A stretch of 64,000 nt of DNA from Cristatella mucedo (Eukaryota > Bryozoa > Phylactolaemata > Cristatellidae): positions 129,501-193,500 of the forward strand of contig WPIO01000153.1 of assembly GCA_009760855.2 (NCBI GenBank), read 5' to 3'. Numbering within the stretch: position 1 is the first letter of the stretch; every line of letters begins with the position of its first letter. Below the pieces are notes generated by a model, which ran no database searches, had not been told where the DNA came from, and worked only from the letters and a program-made list of their open reading frames with translations. Made by a program: the position numbers and the translations under genes. Of the stretch, positions 45,024 to 57,800 are shown one piece after another.

Positions 45024-45494
45024 AGTAACTTGTTCTTTCTCCTCGCTGCCTGCTTCATTGCAGCGGTGTTGTATTTGAGACTGGGCTTTAGTTTACTAAG
45101 ATTATTGGAGTTTCGTTTTGGCACTTTGCATGTGGCGTAGGCGCGGTTTTACTTGGCATGTGTAAGTGAGAATGTGTAAGGGAGAAAAGTGGGGTGCAAC
45201 TGAATAGCTTGGTCGCCACATCATACCTCATATCATATTGGCCAAGCCTGAACAGTGACTAAGGTTTTTCCAATCAGTTGTACACATTCCAATTAGGTTT
45301 AAAGAGTGGAAAACCTCAATTCTGTGTATCTAATCTCTGTGCTCATCCTTATTTGTCAGCATTGTGTTCGTTGTGGTCGTAGTGTAATAGTGACGATGAC
45401 AACTTTGACCATGAAATCTCACTGCAGAACTGACTCCTTGCACCCCAAGTTTATTATCCGTAGGTCGATCACTGTGCTTGTATATTCAATGTGA
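45024..45494. other. WDR26 3' flank
   Basis: No AATAAA close to the stop codon. No other feature seen. Confidence 0.4.
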
Positions 45495-45600
45495 TGTAAT
45501 ATATAATAATAATATTAATAATAATACATTTGATAAAGTGCCCTCAGAGAACTCAATCTCTTTCTAGGCGCTTTACAATTGCTGCAAAGGAAACACGATC
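45495..45600 (-). mobile_element. LINE family A tail (solitary)
   Basis: (AAT)n and minus-strand hairpin (plus-strand CTCTTTCTAGGCGCTTTACA). Confidence 0.7.
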
Positions 45601-45604
45601 GAGT

Positions 45605-45869
45605 GTGTGTCCTGTAACTCTACAAAGCCACAAGGACTTAGTGGTAGGCCGGATAGTTTTCCAAAGTGCACTCAAAGCCTATGTGGCTTTCGGTATGCAT
45701 TTAATAGCCAACAGACTTTATTTCACGCAACACGGCGAAAGTGAAAAGCGAAGCTGAGTATATAGTAAGGACAGCTGAGTGAGCAGCAGAGGCAGTGACT
45801 AGCATGGAAGCAGCAGCTCAGGACGGCTGGAGAGGATGTGCCACAGTCGGCAGCAGGAGAGCAGATGTC
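45605..45869 (-). mobile_element. LINE family B, 3' fragment
   Basis: Same order of blocks as 16280-16540. The hairpin has decayed to GCCACAAGGACTTAGTGG. Confidence 0.65.
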
Positions 45870-46725
45870 AATGCCTGAGCTTCACTGGCTGTCAATGAAC
45901 CGTAGAATCGACTTCAGGATTCTCTCCTTGACTTTCAGGTCGCTTCACTCACACCAGCTTACGACCTCCTCACTCATCCTGTCAGAGCTCTCGAATCGTG
46001 TGCTTCAGTGCCGTTCCTTGAACTAAGTTGAAATATTTTAGTGATGGGGGCTTCAGTTCGTATTCGCCGAAAGTCTGTAACTTACCAGCCTCCTTCTATC
46101 ACTCCCTACAGTGATTTTGTCTCAACTAAAAGCCTGCCTGTTTCTTTCTAGCTTTCCCTGCACGCAATTGAACATGTCTTCCTTTTGTACCTTTGCGCTT
46201 TTAGTCCTTACTTGTTTATGATTCAGTGCATGCTACTGACCAACGGTAAACGTCGGCTTGCTTCCTAGTGTTGTCTTGTGTGCTTTTACTTAAGTGTAAG
46301 CATGATAGCGCGTACATGTCTGTAGCCCTTGGTTACTGCTTCTCTTGCAGCACGCTGTAAAGCACCTGGATAGAGGTTCTATCTCTCCCTGGGACACTAT
46401 GCAAACGACCTAATATTATTGCTTTAAAATGTATGACTTCTTTGCCAGCAGATAGTGAGTGATGCCCGTCAGAGGAACCGGTAGACGTGCGGCCGGTTTG
46501 AGCGTGCTGACACTGTGCATGCTGCCACTAACCACATTTGCATGCTGACCCTGTGCATGTCACCCCTAACCATATTATTCATTTCGTTTGTTTTTTCAAG
46601 CATGATTTTACTTACCATTCAATTGCATTTCACTTTGCAACAAATGTAAAGCGCCTAGAGAGAGATTAAGTTCTCTGAGGGCGCTTGATCAAGTGAATTA
46701 GTATTATTATTATTATTATATATTA
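45870..46725 (+). mobile_element. LINE family A relic plus a younger 3' end
   Basis: 45870-46400 is a degraded ORF2 C-terminus with tail. 46495-46725 is a cleaner 3' UTR ending in the hairpin and (ATT)n, so two copies lie in a row. Confidence 0.7.
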
Positions 46726-47079
46726 CATCACGCCATTTGACCGTCATCTAATGCACCGATTCAATTTGCTGACCGTTGATCTTGTAGCCGATTTGTTTTC
46801 AGAAGACGTTTTAAAAACGGTGGCCTTGTCTGTTTTCTCCTTTTAATTAGGGAATACCCACTGTGCACCTAGCTAAAGATCTCACCAGCACCCTTACTGT
46901 GTCTATTACCACCGCTGGCTTTGTGGATCTACCAAAATACCATCGAACCTGTACAGATAGTATTAAATGTATCAATTCGGGTGGTTCTAAATGTGGCCGA
47001 ATAGGCGTTAAGGCCGAAAAAGTCAGCCGAGCATCCCTCTGCTAAAGGAGCGGTGACTGACTGACCCAGGTTGATGGAA
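46726..47079. other. Intergenic, unrecognised
   Basis: No supported feature. Confidence 0.4.
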
Positions 47080-47525
47080 CTTGCTTCTCTTAGATGTCAC
47101 GACACCCAAGACCCGATGACATTTAAAAAGGAGTTAAAATCTATCTGTTCCTCACATGCTCTATTTGGAGTGAGCTGCCTCTTGCATGCAAAGCATGCAT
47201 GCTGATACTGCATGCTAGCACTGACCAATAGACACACTCGATCCCTGCTTATGTAAAGTGGCTAGGAGAAGAGAGTTACTTCTCTTGGGGTGCTATAAAA
47301 ATGTCCCTACTATTGCGAACGGATGCAATACAAAGAATTCTCTGATCTACGACATCGAACCACAGCACAACTACTTTGTAACAATAGCTGGATTACTACT
47401 CGAGTATCAGCCTTCTTGTGCCCACCGGTTCTCTCAGTACGACCATGCTTCCTTTACAGCATCTATAAGAGATTAAGTTCTCCGAGGGCGCGTTGCAAAA
47501 GTATTATTACTATTATTACAATTAT
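47080..47525 (+). mobile_element. LINE family A relic
   Basis: AAGACCCGATGACATTTAAA block, 3' UTR, then two tail-like pieces near 47255-47300 and 47460-47500. Confidence 0.6.
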
Positions 47526-50264
47526 CAGTTTGTCGCTCCTCATCGTTGCTTAGAGACGATTAGCAACGAGCGATAGAGACGATTAGCAACGAGCGATGCT
47601 GCTCTGTGGGGCTGCTAGCCTGAGGAACAACAGGAGGAACCCGTCGTTAGGTCTTGTGACCTACGTACGGCCTGTGTGCCGGAATGCCACAGATTTGGCT
47701 GCTTCTTCTTCTTCTCCAGCCGCTCTCCACAGGGAAGGAAACTTTATTAGTTCGTCCTCAGCTCGGCTGTCACTTACTCAGTTTCCATCTTACTTTTTCT
47801 GTTGCCTGACATGAAAACTCTAGAGTTTTAAAAAGTTTTGAAAAGGCCTAGAGTTTTAGAGTTTAGAGGCGTAACTAACGTTAGTTATGCTTTAGATTCG
47901 AAGCCTCGAAAGCGTTTCGCTCACGTTTCGATGAAGCGTCGAAACGTACAAAAGAGGAAAGCTGTACAAAACCATCCAGCAAAGCAGAAAACCACTTCAT
48001 CGCGGTACCCACGCATATATAGCTACGGACGGACGTATTTACTGCATACGCGTACACTCGATTCGGACAGAGATCCGTTCACTCTCGCAAACGCCTGCAT
48101 GCATTCTCATACACAAGCATCTGCATCGACTGATTCCAAGGGCAAGGTCGTGGCGCAGCCACTGCTGCCCGACCGGTCGGCCACAGCAACGGTCTTGAAT
48201 GGTGTGAACCCACCGCTGCTGCTGTTGTGGGGGCTAGCTCGGCATGAATAGGTCGCCATCTATTCCCTGTGTTCCCTGTGCTTTCCTTTGGGCTTTTCGT
48301 CCTTGCATTCGATGCTGGAAAGCCTTGCGCACATCCTGCGTACGTCCCTGCCTTTTCAGGGTCAGGGTCGCCTGCAGCTGCCGATGATGGGCACTAACCG
48401 TGACGTGCTGCCTGCGCCTCTGACTGTTGCCAGCTGACAGGCGCCAATGTAGACAGCCTGTGACTGCTGACAGCGGTGGACGGTGATTGTGAACTCGGTA
48501 CGGAGCAAAGATCCGCCGGAGCAAAGGCGAGCCGCTGGTGGAAAGCGACTGCATCAGTGGCACCTTGCTACGACTCTTCGGTCTCCAGCTGCATCTAGGA
48601 AACCTGGGGGACCACCATTTTTGTGTGTGCGGCTTGGCTGTCCTGGTGGCTTTGGCATTGCAAATCTTTATCGGTATGGTATGTGCGTATAGCGGTTTCC
48701 CATCATAATTAGGAAATAGCAATAAGTGTAAGTAGGTGGACCCTTTTGGTCTGTTTTGTAACACGCGTTCACTCTTTGTTAGCTCACAAGAATGCAGCTA
48801 CAAAAGCTAAAGTTTGTCTGACACCTGTGCATGCATCTTGGTGCCCCTGCTTGGAAGGCACTCTGACTGAGAGACTTGCAGCCATTTCTCACGTGTTGGC
48901 TGTATCTGTGCCATTTAGTTAGTGGCTTTTTTGCTTAATCTTCATCGTGCGAATTTCAAAAATGAATGCATGCCTGCTATAGCATGTAAAACCAATCTCC
49001 AAATGTTATAGTAATTGGAACGCACGTTCTTGATGCTGACAACTACTGCTGCTGCCTGCTGACGGTGGCAAAGTGAGGTGGTAGCTTTCTGAACTAAAGA
49101 GGCGATTGGCCTAGCTAATGAGTGCTACTAATGATACTAAGCTGTTGCTTTTGTACCTAGCTGTTGGAAATGGCTTAATAATTCGCTGTTGTATATCCTG
49201 CCACACCTTTGCTTTGGTGGACTGTAAGAGATTGGTTTTTAATAAAGCAGGCTGGTTGAGGAAGCTACGTTTTTATGTCATGAGACCTTGCTCTGAACTC
49301 ACTGCTTTTAGCTTGTAATGCTGTCACTCCTACACGTGATTGGCGGCTGCTTGCATGTTGGTAGGCGAACCGTCTGAACTACAAGTCTCGGTGCATTAAG
49401 TCAATGGAGATTGCTTTTGGCATGGCTCGCATGCAGCCTTGCTGATTGATGCTGGTAACTAAACCAGTTACCCCAAGTTGTATTATGGTTATATTGCTAA
49501 AATATGATAGAAAGATTAACTGCAGTAAGACATAACTTACCTCATGTGAGCAGATGGCAAGATTTGCTTTGGCTTGGCCATGTCTTTCAATGTGAGATGC
49601 ACACACAAAAACACTAAAAATCATTTACTTAGTGCGTCGGCAGCATAGACGGAGGGGACATCCATGGCGACAAATTTCTAGCAGTTGCCATTTAAGTAGA
49701 CGGCACAATTAAATTCATACTAGCTCCACTATTATTGGAAAGACCAGCTTCTTAGCCGTCATTAATGCCAGCCAGGTCGACTACCAGAGGGGGTGCCTGA
49801 CAGTTATGACAGGCAACCCGGTTGCACTGAAACGCTTTCGGTGGTTTCATCATCATCACCTTGCTTGCTGTGTGCAAGACCACACGTCTTGGACTTGAAA
49901 TCCATCGTGGGGTACCGTTACCGTCTTTTAGTGTACTTTTGAAAACATTCCATGGTAACATAGAGCTTCTCCTGTTGGGTGACACTCAGGTTTGTTAATC
50001 TAAAATCTTGGAATGACATTTCTAGAAAAGCTTTGCTGTAATTACTCTAGCAGTATCGTTCACATTTTACGAGGTGCCTGTTTTCTGCAGTTTGCTCAGT
50101 ACTCAACTTTAAATAGTGCAACAACAAGAAAAAAATCAGTTGATGTAGCCCTGGCAGGGTGTAAGTTTCCCTACCGTGACTTTGTCCACGACGTCCTGTT
50201 TGGCAGTTACCGCCAACGGCTTGGTGTACTTTCCATTTGCTTGTCATTACCTTTAGCCGATTTG
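47526..50264. other. Intergenic DNA between WDR26 and SPATA17
   Basis: A 22-bp unit is duplicated at 47553-47597 (GAGACGATTAGCAACGAGCG). No gene or mobile element recognised. Open frames up to 176 codons (minus, 48234-48764) show no family resemblance. Confidence 0.4.
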
Positions 50265-50400
50265 ATAGCTCCTTTATGTAGCAGCTTCACGGCTATCACA
50301 ACCGCCTGCAGGGGTCAGTACAGGATCGCCCATTGCAGAACTCGAACCCACGACGCAGGTCGTGAAGAGAGTGCACCTTGCCCCCTGTGCTAAGACCTCT
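50265..50400 (-). mobile_element. SINE family 1, partial copy
   Basis: Plus-strand complement AGCTTCACGGCTATCACAAC and CGAACCCACGACGCAGGTCG. Confidence 0.65.
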
Positions 50401-50973
50401 ACTTTTATGTATTGCACATGTCCGGCTGCGGGCACGTTAAGTCAGTGAAAAATTTAGGTTTCGGCTGATCTGAACACACAGGCTTTGACAGATAAATGCA
50501 ACTCGATGTCAATTTCAACAAATATTTATTCTTGTAGATAAGTAACGATCTGATTACATAGCCTGGTTATAGAAGGCATTGTGCTTTTTTCATTAGCCCA
50601 AAGTTAGCTTCCTTGGTCTGGTTCGTCTACTGCTGTCTCTGCGAAGGTTGGATTTGGAGAAAGGATTTTACATTTAGTGATGGCAGCATAAAGCATTCTG
50701 CTCGTGCCAGAAAATACTGCCACTAATTTATTCCATTTCATCTTGTCTGCCCCGATTCTCTCAACTCCACGTCCACTTAAACTAAAACGTGTGTGCGCCC
50801 TGCACATGCATGCAATTAAATTTAATCTTCAGCACACGACGGGTACGACAGAAAAACTGGCGCAGCATTGGCAGCCGCCACGAGCACCTGCTGCTGCTCG
50901 GCAGTGAATCGGCAGCGAGTGACACAAGGCCTGTAGCCTGAGACAAGGACGAATGACACATGATGGCAGCAGC
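50401..50973. other. SPATA17 3' flank
   Basis: Contains the candidate poly(A) signal at 50525. Nothing else recognised. Confidence 0.4.
50525..50530 (-). other. Possible SPATA17 poly(A) signal (AATAAA)
   Basis: AATAAA on the minus strand about 445 nt past the predicted stop. A second AATAAA (minus, 50983-50988) lies inside the tentative last exon. Either could be used, and hexamers of this kind are common by chance. Confidence 0.25.
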
Positions 50974-51042
50974 TCACGGGACTTTATTCCGGCTGGTGGC
51001 GAGAACCTGGATTGGCACGGGCGCAGAAATTGAAGCCGTCGT
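50974..51042 (-). CDS. SPATA17: SPATA17 exon 8, tentative last exon
   Basis: 22 codons plus TGA, TTASISAPVPIQVLATSRNK and VP, behind a GGCAG acceptor with a C/T-rich run, in phase with exon 7. Similarity to the family C-terminus is weak. The choice rests on phase, splice site and total length. Confidence 0.5.
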   Translation of the reverse strand, partial: TTASISAPVPIQVLATSRNKVP

Positions 51043-53957
51043 CTGCCAAGGAGACGATCAGCGTGGAAATCTGCTCTGCTTTCCTTCGCACACGCCATCC
51101 TTGCATCATCGCAACGTTCCTCCGGACGGGTCAGAGGTCAGAAGGAGCACATGCCTAGGCCTGCCCCTGAGAGTAGGTGCTGTTAAGATGTTCAAATATC
51201 GGTATAGGTGGCACCACGGTCTTGAAGTTCTGCAAGCAGTACTGAGACGTCGCGCTCGCTGTACTGCTGGAATGCACTCAGAAAACTTCTTTACTGCGCC
51301 TGCTGCTTACCCCTTTGGAAGCAAAGTGCTCTGGAAATTCCTCCCTAAAATAAGCATTGCCGTAGGGCAGATCGCCGTACTCTGTTGATGTGTGATGGAG
51401 TGGTTCGTACTCGCGATGCCGTCTCGAAAATGGTACAAATCTAAAGAAAATGTTCAATGCGGCCAGGGTTGAGCAAGCGAGCAAACTGAACCGAACAACA
51501 AAGCAATGCACATATTAAAAAATGGATTGAACATCTGGTTGCAGCCACGTCAGCAAATGTGTCCTCCTGCCAAAGAGGGTAGCACTGCCCAAAGCCCGGC
51601 AAGCGAAGTCGGCAGGTGATTTACTTATTTTTAATATATCTGATCGCGACCGTTCACGAGAAGAATTCTAATTTTCAGTCCTATCGTACAAGTTTTACAA
51701 GCCGTGCTTCTTGAAGGTATGAGTTCACTAATCAGTGTCGTCTCATCGAGTTACTACTAAGCCTGGCATATTCTTGAACCCTTTTGAGAGCATACTTTTG
51801 AAGCCCACTATGCTTCAAAATATTTCCGCCCGAAGCCGCGAGAGCTGTATTTACTCTAGCATGCCAGGATGCGGTACCGGTCACGTGGTATCGATCGCCT
51901 CCCATCATGTGGCAGAGGTAGGCAGTGTACCGAGAAATAACGAATCCTTTCGTGCACGAAGAGCGAGAAAGATGTTTCTCGGTGGTAAAGTGCAGAGTAA
52001 GGAGTGCATATAGAGAAGATCAATTTGGTGGCTATTAGATTTCTCTGCCGTGAATTTTCTGGCGTAAGTGGGGAGTCCTAATAGATACTGACTGGTTGAC
52101 TAAACTAGCATGGCAAACATCCAACTCGTTGAGAGATTTGTCGCTATCTGCTTGTGCAGCCAAAAATTCCAGTCGGCAATATGGTGCAGTCTTAAAAGCA
52201 GTAAACAAGAACGGTCCAACATGGCAGCCGTTGCAGCATGCTCAGCTACTTACGGAGTGTCGATGAGCCGCGTCAACCATTCGTTTCGCCTCATCGCCTC
52301 GCGCGCTTCCTCGACAGATGCGTACGAGGTTTCCACGCGCAGAGTGGGCTTGAACGGCTTGTATCGCTGCGCCCTCACCACCGCAGGCTCTTTGAAGGGA
52401 CCCTGCGGGAGAGAGCGACCACAGCAACCGTTCTGCACAGCTCGGCAATGGCCGCCACGCGGTCGTATCTCAAAGTTCCTCTGCCCACGCGACTAAAAGG
52501 CTGGCTGGCCTCCTGACGGAGTAACTAAGCTGGCAAACAGCTTCGACTTCGAGATCCGTGGCAACGGTCTGGCGAGAAAGGAAGGCTGCCGTTGAGGTAG
52601 GTAACGCTGGGATGCAGGCTGCCTGCCACACCACTTTTGATGGCTCTTCGAGCCAGCGCTCGCACGTTACCCGAACGGGCCAACGACGGATGGATGGATG
52701 GATGGATGGATGCAGTTGGCCCGTTGACCCGGTCGGTACACTGGTGCCATTTCTAGCCGCGACGTTTTTTCTCCTACGCAGCTTAGTTTCAAATTGGGCT
52801 CGCGAGCGCCTTTCGACTTACGCTTTTCGAGCACGAGCGCACGCGTGCGCCTTTTTGCAGGCAGACGCCTTTTTGCCGCATGCGTACCTGAGGCCTCTTG
52901 GGCAGAGGAGGCAGGGAGTTGGGTCGAGGCACTGGCAGATCGTATCGAGCAGCCGACGGATCTAGGACGTACTCTCGCGATGCCTTGCCCGGCGAGTCGG
53001 CGCTTGCGACCTTGGCTCTGCGAAGCTCGAACTCGACTTCCTGCGGGTACGCTCGGTATGGCGAGTTGTATATGCTCGGAACAACTGCCGTGCTGACCAG
53101 GTAGTGATGCTTGCGAAGCCACTCGTCGCGCTGCTGCTTTTGCGCTTTCTGCTCCTTGATCTGATGCGTCACCTCTTGCTGCTCCTTGTAGTCGGCCAGG
53201 TCATTACTTCAAGTACAGGCAGGCGCGTCTCGTATGAGCAGGCGACCCCGTGAACAGCACCCGCGTCGGTGTGCAGGCAACCTCGCGTGTGTCGAGGCCA
53301 CAGCAAGCCAAGAGAGGCGCTCTAGCTGCGCTCCCCAGCTCTATGTAGATGGATGGTGTAAATGAAAAAAAAAGAATATAATTCATTTTTATAGGACTCA
53401 AGACAACTTAATCAATAGCCAGGCGCTTTACTTATGGCGCATGGCTCGCGCCCGCGACCTTGGTCTCGGCATATGATTTCACCTTGACCTCGGTCGTTTA
53501 AAGTGGGGACCTTGAGCCCTGGGTCAAATAAGATCTGTCCTGCAATAGCCACACTGCCTTTTGGCGATCAAGGCATGCGAGAACGGAAGACTACCTAGCT
53601 CGAGGTGCGGGAATAACTTGCAGCATGGGAAAGATCTGCGAGCATAGTACAAGCAGAAACAAAGACGAACTGGAACTGACTTCGCAGTCCACTGCCTCGG
53701 CAGTGAAATCAATGTTAGGCAGAATAATGACCGTTAAGTTATGAGGTATGTGCTGAGTGACTTCGGTCCTCAGGCCAGTCTTCATAATGCTGCTGCATGC
53801 TGGGATTGTGGTTGCAGATGTTCAGCACGTGATAAAAGCAAGTGACAGCAGCGGTCAAGAGTTGCCGAGACGGTAAAGCTCTGAAGGTGGAAAAACGATG
53901 CAAACCTCAAACCCTCAGATGCAGAAAAGGTAAAATTGCTGAAAGCATCTGCTACAC

Positions 53958-54014
<57 letters not shown>

Positions 54015-54749
54015 CAGATGCTTTATAAAGTGTTAAGCACCTCGAAAGCATATCTCAGAGCTCGAAAGAATGAAGGATATGTAACCAGAATGACATTGCC
54101 ACAAGTTCATAATGATAAAAATTGCGCATTTGTATAACACCCTTAGAAATAAATTTCTTTCTAGGTACTTTACATATGCTGCAGAGGAGGCATGTAAATA
54201 CGGTTAGTGACAGCATGTATAGGTTCAGCACTCAAAATTACGCAAAAAATGATTCACAATGTCCCAGTGAATGCTATCGAGGAAAGTCACCATCTCCATC
54301 GACACAGAGAGAGACGAAGAGAGAGAGACGCGCGCGTGCGTGCGCGCGTGCGCGTGCGCGCGCGTGCGCGTGCGCGTGCGCGCGTGCGCGCACACGCACG
54401 TGGTCAAGGGTTAACAGCAGCCGCAGTCACGGCCAAGCAATGACAGCCAGTCGGGGATGAAGAAACCGTAGCAGGCTATCAGCAGCAGCAGCAAGTTATC
54501 ATCTGCATGCATGGCAGCAGCAGCACGTACCGGACGTTTTCGTTCTTCACTTGTAGAGCATTAAGGTAGCGTTTAAATGCATAGTAGTCGAACACATACT
54601 TTCTGGCATAGAATCCTTGCCATGTTTTCTGGATCTTGGCAGCCATGGCATTGTATTCATTCCTTCTCATCATGAACACTTTTTGCTGAAAAAGGGAGAT
54701 GTGCTTACTGATTAACAGCTTGAACCTAATGATAAGATGCATTCAGGAG

Positions 54750-54828
<79 letters not shown>

Positions 54829-57800
54829 TAGAGAGAGAGACACACATAAAGAGACAGAGACAGACAGACGGGGAGACAGACAGACAGACAGAGATAGATG
54901 GGAGAGAGAGAGAGAGAGAGTAATAGACCATCTAGAGCATAGGGGTAGAGCCCACAGTGCTTCAGTTCCTGACCTCGAAATGGAATTCTGCTAGGCACTC
55001 ATTTTCAGCTTGTCTTGCAATTGACCAGTAAGAGCGACACTCAAGTTCAACCATTGACAACAACGGCTGTACTGAGTGAACGCTAAAAGCAACCCTCTTC
55101 TGACTGAACTTCGGGTGCCATCCGAGATGGCTAATTGCCCACATGTGTCAAGCCTCGCTTTTGAGGTAGCTAGTTTTTCTCTCAGTCAGCACACACGAGG
55201 AAGTGGAGTGGGAGTGAGCACTTGTGGTCAGCCTGTAAACTATTGGTTATTAACCCTTTTGTGTGCCACGAAAGTGCATATGATGGCCCATGAGCAAAAT
55301 AAGATGTCGATTATTGCTGTAGCCAAGACTAACCACGGATAGTATTGGGCAGCTCACAGTTTTATGTTCGGGCATGTTAAAAGAGATCGTGTTCTAGCTG
55401 TAGTCACAACCTTTCTGGTTTCTTCTGGGAGATTCTTTCTTGCCTAAATGTCGCTGAATGACTCCACAGCCCATTTCTAAGGCGGCAGCCACAGTAGCAC
55501 TATAACATCCTCGGGCTTAAATCCAGGAGCAGCAGCTACTCTTTTGGGGTTGTCTAAGAAATTATGTGCAAACCTTTTGGCTTTCTAGTTTCTCTTGCTT
55601 GCCAGTGACTCCGAAATGCTTAATGCCAGCGAAGTCCCCATGGTTTTTCAAGTGAGAGTTAAAACGCTTGAACCATAGGAACGGTAGGTCTGCTTCTGGC
55701 CTGCTTCGTCCGGGCTCTAGCAAACCTATGCATGGTCTAGCAGCAACCAGACAACGATCGTGATATTGCGAGTCAATTAAACGCTCAGCTTTATACCGCT
55801 TTAATGTTTTGGCAACTAGCTATGACGATCCAGTCACTTTAGTACGTCTCTGCCAGCTAATTTTTTGAGTATGAGTAAATGTTTTCAGTTCCTAACTTAT
55901 TTGTACAAAGGGTCTGAAGCTTGTGTAGAAATCATAGCATGACGTTGCACCGATAAACATAGTGGTAGAAGCATGTTTCTGTCCGTTGTTATGCACAATA
56001 TCCATGAAGCATCAATAACTTACAGCGTAACATCAACTCAGTGAACAGGCTAATGGGAATATGCTGTGCATGATAGCTGTAATCCCGTAAATGTGACCAT
56101 ACGGTGAGCCGCGATGGCACACTAGATAAGGCGGTTGCTTTCACGACCTCGGTCCTGAGGTCGTGGGTTCGATTCCTGCGGTGGGCGATTCTTTATCGCC
56201 ACTGCAAGCGGTGGTGATAGCCGTAAAGGCTCTTCTGTCGCTATACAAAAAGAGGCTGTTTATTCAGCTAGGATTTTTTCATTTATAGTATTAATAATAA
56301 TAATTATAATGCACTTGATAAAGCACCCTCAGAGAACTTAATCTCTTTCTAAGTGCTTTACATTAGCTACTAAGGGAAACGCGATTGAATGGTGAGTGAT
56401 ATCATGCTTGATAAACAACATGAATAACGTAGTTAGGGGTGACATGCACAGGGTCAGCATGCAAGTGTGGTTAGTGGAAGCATGCACAGAGTCAGCACGA
56501 ATAAGCACATCAATTGCTTCTATGCATATTCTCGGAGGTTACATTCTGATTGCTATGCTCTGTTTTAAGACTCGTCCTACTACTGCACGCAGCCACTGCC
56601 CCTACACACGAGCAACAACGGCGAGTCAACGCGAGATTTCAATGGCAATCAAGCCCAGTTGCTGAAATCCGTATCATTACCTTGAGGAATATTCTGAAGG
56701 CTTTGCGCCCGAGGAACCCTCGAAAGTAGCGCTGTATCACCAGTGCACAATTGTTTAAATGCCTGCAATAGGTGCAAAGCAAGCGCGATTAGATTCGGAA
56801 TGCAGGAAGTTGCACCGAGCCATTCAAAATAATGCAATCAAAATAATGGCGAGGCGTATATCAACTCAGAGTGCTTTCTAATGTTCCTTATCTAATAGCC
56901 GGATGCAGGTGCCAATACAGCGACTCTTTAGGAGGACCGGCATGATTTTTGCGACCCTTCAAATTGCAACGTCCGAATTGCAGATACCTGAAACCGTGGG
57001 ATTACTGGTGGCTTCGACTGCTAGGTCAAAGATTCAATCACCCGATTGATTCGAGCCGATCGCTCAGATTCCGCACTCGATTACTCGCAGCACCAGCTCG
57101 TCCAGCCGGTCATTTGACGAGCGAGCACGATGCAATCACTTGCTGGATCCTCTGCATCCTCGCACTTGCAGCGAGCGCCCGAGCGGCACAGACGCCGAGC
57201 AAATGGCTGCCAAGCGGTGCCGATGCAGCAAACAAGTCGGATGGCTCAGGGCGCTAGATACAAGCAGTGCAACTACTTGGGATCCTAGTAGCATGTCGAG
57301 CCTAGTCAGCTCGAGCGTGGCTGCACGCCGGACAGGAACAAGCGTGAGCACTAGAAGAATAACAAATAAATAAATCCTAGCTGATAAAACAGCCTCTTTT
57401 TGTATAGCGACAGAAGAGCCTTTATGGCTATCACCACCGCTTGCAGTGGCAATAAAGAATCGCCCACAGCAGGAATCGAACCCACGACCTCGGGACCAAG
57501 GTCGGGAAAGCAACCGCCTTACCTGGTGCGCCATCACGGCTCACCAAGAATGAAGCAAGCCGGAGGCATGTGACCAGCCTAGGAGATGGCGGGTCATGCG
57601 AGGAAGCAGAAAAACTGAGTGCACGGATGCCAAGAGGAGGACGGATGTGGCGAGGAGGCACCTCGACCGAGGGGCTGGCTGCACCCGCCATCATGCGGTT
57701 GTCGGCTCTGTCGGGCTGGCTACCGACCTGATGTAGGCACCCGTCCTCAGCTTTCGATACCATGATTGGATTTTCACTGCTGCTTTGTGTTCCCTCTGCC

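Noticed and set aside
48234..48764. 176-codon minus-strand open frame between the two genes
   Set aside because: Composition is arbitrary, no motif, no support from splice sites.
54962..55144. Candidate SPATA17 first exon (MVELECRSYW...)
   Set aside because: It would lie downstream (gene sense) of the IQ1 and IQ2 exons. The true start at 59705 fits in phase and length.
56150..56175. tRNA gene
   Set aside because: The box A/B-like sequence is the head of SINE family 1, repeated about ten times, with a non-tRNA body attached and no proper cloverleaf.
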